Shown: one piece after another, positions 6,230-7,569 of the stretch
Layout of the letters: every line of letters begins with the position of its first letter
How positions within the stretch are numbered: the first letter of the stretch is position 1
Assembly (NCBI GenBank): GCA_003445035.1
Contig: DLVV01000063.1
Coordinates: 1-7,569 of the forward strand
Origin: Planctomycetaceae bacterium
GTDB lineage: Bacteria; Planctomycetota; Planctomycetia; Planctomycetales; Planctomycetaceae
DNA: 7,569 nt
Direction of reading: 5' to 3'
Notes under the pieces: generated by a model
What the model saw: the letters and a program-made list of their open reading frames with translations, nothing else
The model's database searches: none
Told to the model about the DNA's origin: nothing
Program-made: the position numbers and the translations under genes

Positions 6230-7569
6230 ATGCCCGCCACCGACAGTTTCTTCCGCAACCTGCCAAAGACCCACGCGGTCTTTGCCCTCAACAGCATCCT
6301 GCTGCTGCTGGCCACGTTGTGGATGCTCCACGACGACCACAACGACGAGTGGCGAGCCTGGCAGCAGAAATGGGACCGGATCGAAGACGCGCGACTGGCC
6401 GGAATCGGGCTCGACCAGCAGGACACCCTGGACTCCGAAGAAAAGCGGCTGGATGCCCGGATAGTCGAGCGAAACACATTCCTGGAAGGCATCACGACTC
6501 AACTCGCGAAACTCGAGACCGAGTTGGCCGCCCGGAAAGAGGTCGCCGCGACAAGACTGCGGGCCACCAAGCCCCTGAGAACGTATCGCGACGTGGCCCG
6601 GGCCAACTACGACCTGGCCATTCGTGACATGGATCCCAACGCCGGCGACAAGTTGACCACGTTCAACGAGAAGAAGCAGATCGTCGACGCCGCCGAACGG
6701 GAACTGCAAGCCGCCGACGACGACGTGAAAAAAACCCAGGCGAAGATCGCCAAGAGGACCGGGCAGGAGATCGACGCTCAGACGACGATCAAGGAACTGG
6801 AAGCGGCCGTGACCCTGACCGGAGACACGCGGGACCGGATCGCACCCGAAAACACATTCCAGGCCGTCAAGCGCTGGCTGATGGAACAACCGGTCATCGA
6901 CGGATTCAATTCGCATCACAAGGTCCGGCAGGACTGGCTGCCCGACCAGAGAATCACCCTGGGCATGTCCCAGACGGCCCGCTTCGACCGCTGCCGCACG
7001 TGCCACCTGGGCATCAACCGCGTGCTCGCCGGCAACGTCTCCGAGTTCCCGTTCGCCGCGGAGGCCAAGAGCGACGCCAACCCCGCCAGTTGGGTCAAGA
7101 ACGGCGGTTTTCCACACCCCTTCGCCACGCACCCGCGTCCGGATGTCTACCTGTCCGCCTCCAGCCCACACCCCCTGACCGAGTTCGGCTGCACCGTCTG
7201 CCATGACGGACAGGGATCGGCCACCAGTTTCCACAACGCCCAGCACGGGGCCAATCACCCGGCCGAGTACAAGAAGTGGAACCACCAATACGGGTACTTC
7301 CCCAACCATTACTGGGAATACCCGATGCAGCCGCGGCGGCTGCGGGAATCCACCTGCCTGAAGTGTCACCACGAGGTCGTCGAACTGGGAGTCAATCCCG
7401 ACCACGGTGCCACCGCCCCGAAACTCTACCGCGGCTGGCAGTTGGTCCGGAAATTTGGCTGCTTCGGTTGCCACGAGATCACCGGCTTCGACGGCACCAA
7501 TCCCATCGGACCCGACCTCCGGCTCGAACCGGCCACCGCCCGGCAGAAGGCCGCCATCGATGCCGATCC
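6230..7569 (+). CDS. Membrane-anchored multihaem cytochrome c with coiled-coil stalk (5' part; runs off the window)
   Basis: The frame opens at ATG 6230, 12 bases after the previous stop, with no clear ribosome site, and is still open at the right edge: 446 residues are visible. A hydrophobic helix at about 14-33 should anchor the protein with the rest outside the cytoplasm; it looks uncleaved. Residues about 66-195 are charged and rich in Glu, Lys, Arg and Ala with heptad-like spacing, predicted here as a long coiled coil with a possible break near 112-145. Four c-haem motifs follow: CRTCH (255-259), CTVCH (321-325), CLKCH (376-380) and CFGCH (411-415). More may lie beyond the window. Spare His residues between the motifs could serve as distal ligands. 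By position it probably takes electrons from the Rieske cluster, replacing cytochrome c1 or f, and passes them to a terminal reductase or another carrier. Function beyond electron transfer is inference. Confidence 0.9.
   Translation, partial: MPATDSFFRNLPKTHAVFALNSILLLLATLWMLHDDHNDEWRAWQQKWDRIEDARLAGIGLDQQDTLDSEEKRLDARIVERNTFLEGITTQLAKLETELAARKEVAATRLRATKPLRTYRDVARANYDLAIRDMDPNAGDKLTTFNEKKQIVDAAERELQAADDDVKKTQAKIAKRTGQEIDAQTTIKELEAAVTLTGDTRDRIAPENTFQAVKRWLMEQPVIDGFNSHHKVRQDWLPDQRITLGMSQTARFDRCRTCHLGINRVLAGNVSEFPFAAEAKSDANPASWVKNGGFPHPFATHPRPDVYLSASSPHPLTEFGCTVCHDGQGSATSFHNAQHGANHPAEYKKWNHQYGYFPNHYWEYPMQPRRLRESTCLKCHHEVVELGVNPDHGATAPKLYRGWQLVRKFGCFGCHEITGFDGTNPIGPDLRLEPATARQKAAIDAD

Noticed and set aside
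4760..7474. A 904-codon open frame on the minus strand opposite the cytochrome genes
   Set aside because: Its product is dominated by Gln, His, Val, Asp and Gly with no domain, which is typical of the antisense of GC-rich genes. The plus strand has clear cytochrome b and CxxCH proteins over the same bases.

Overview
The window looks like a piece of a GC-rich Planctomycetota chromosome. This is inferred from four things: an ASPIC/UnbV-type C-terminus, a Rieske protein with an Ala/Pro/Glu-rich extension, split cytochrome b subunits followed by a membrane-anchored multihaem cytochrome c, and weak or absent Shine-Dalgarno sites at several starts. There is no rRNA or other taxonomic marker, so the phylum call is moderate and nothing finer is justified.

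Layout. (1) Bases 1-519, plus strand: the 3' end of a secreted FG-GAP/ASPIC-UnbV repeat protein, cut by the window edge. (2) Bases 488-1354, minus strand: a secreted alpha/beta-hydrolase (esterase/peptidase type) whose 3' end overlaps the previous gene by 32 bases. (3) Bases 1414-2457, minus strand: a D-glutamate cyclase-like protein (DUF4392 family), upstream of the hydrolase and co-directional with it. (4) Bases 2458-2750: a divergent intergenic region with a good hairpin just before the next gene. (5) Bases 2751-7569, plus strand: a tightly packed respiratory operon encoding a Rieske iron-sulfur protein, a cytochrome b6-like subunit, a large subunit-IV-like cytochrome b C-terminal subunit, and a multihaem cytochrome c that runs off the right edge.

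The operon is the main interest. Together its genes should encode a quinol:cytochrome c oxidoreductase (Rieske/cytochrome b complex) that passes electrons from membrane quinol through b haems and the Rieske cluster to c haems. It departs from the textbook bc1 and b6f forms. The Rieske protein has a roughly 217-residue N-terminal extension carrying four copies of a short helix motif (ILAMAR type). The b subunit has b6-type haem-ligand spacing and the cysteine that binds haem ci in b6f. The subunit-IV homologue has about 210 extra residues with several membrane segments in front, and its Qo-site PEWY motif reads APWY. In place of cytochrome c1 or f there is a membrane-anchored protein with a long predicted coiled coil and at least four CxxCH motifs.

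No tRNA, rRNA, mobile element or CRISPR array was seen.
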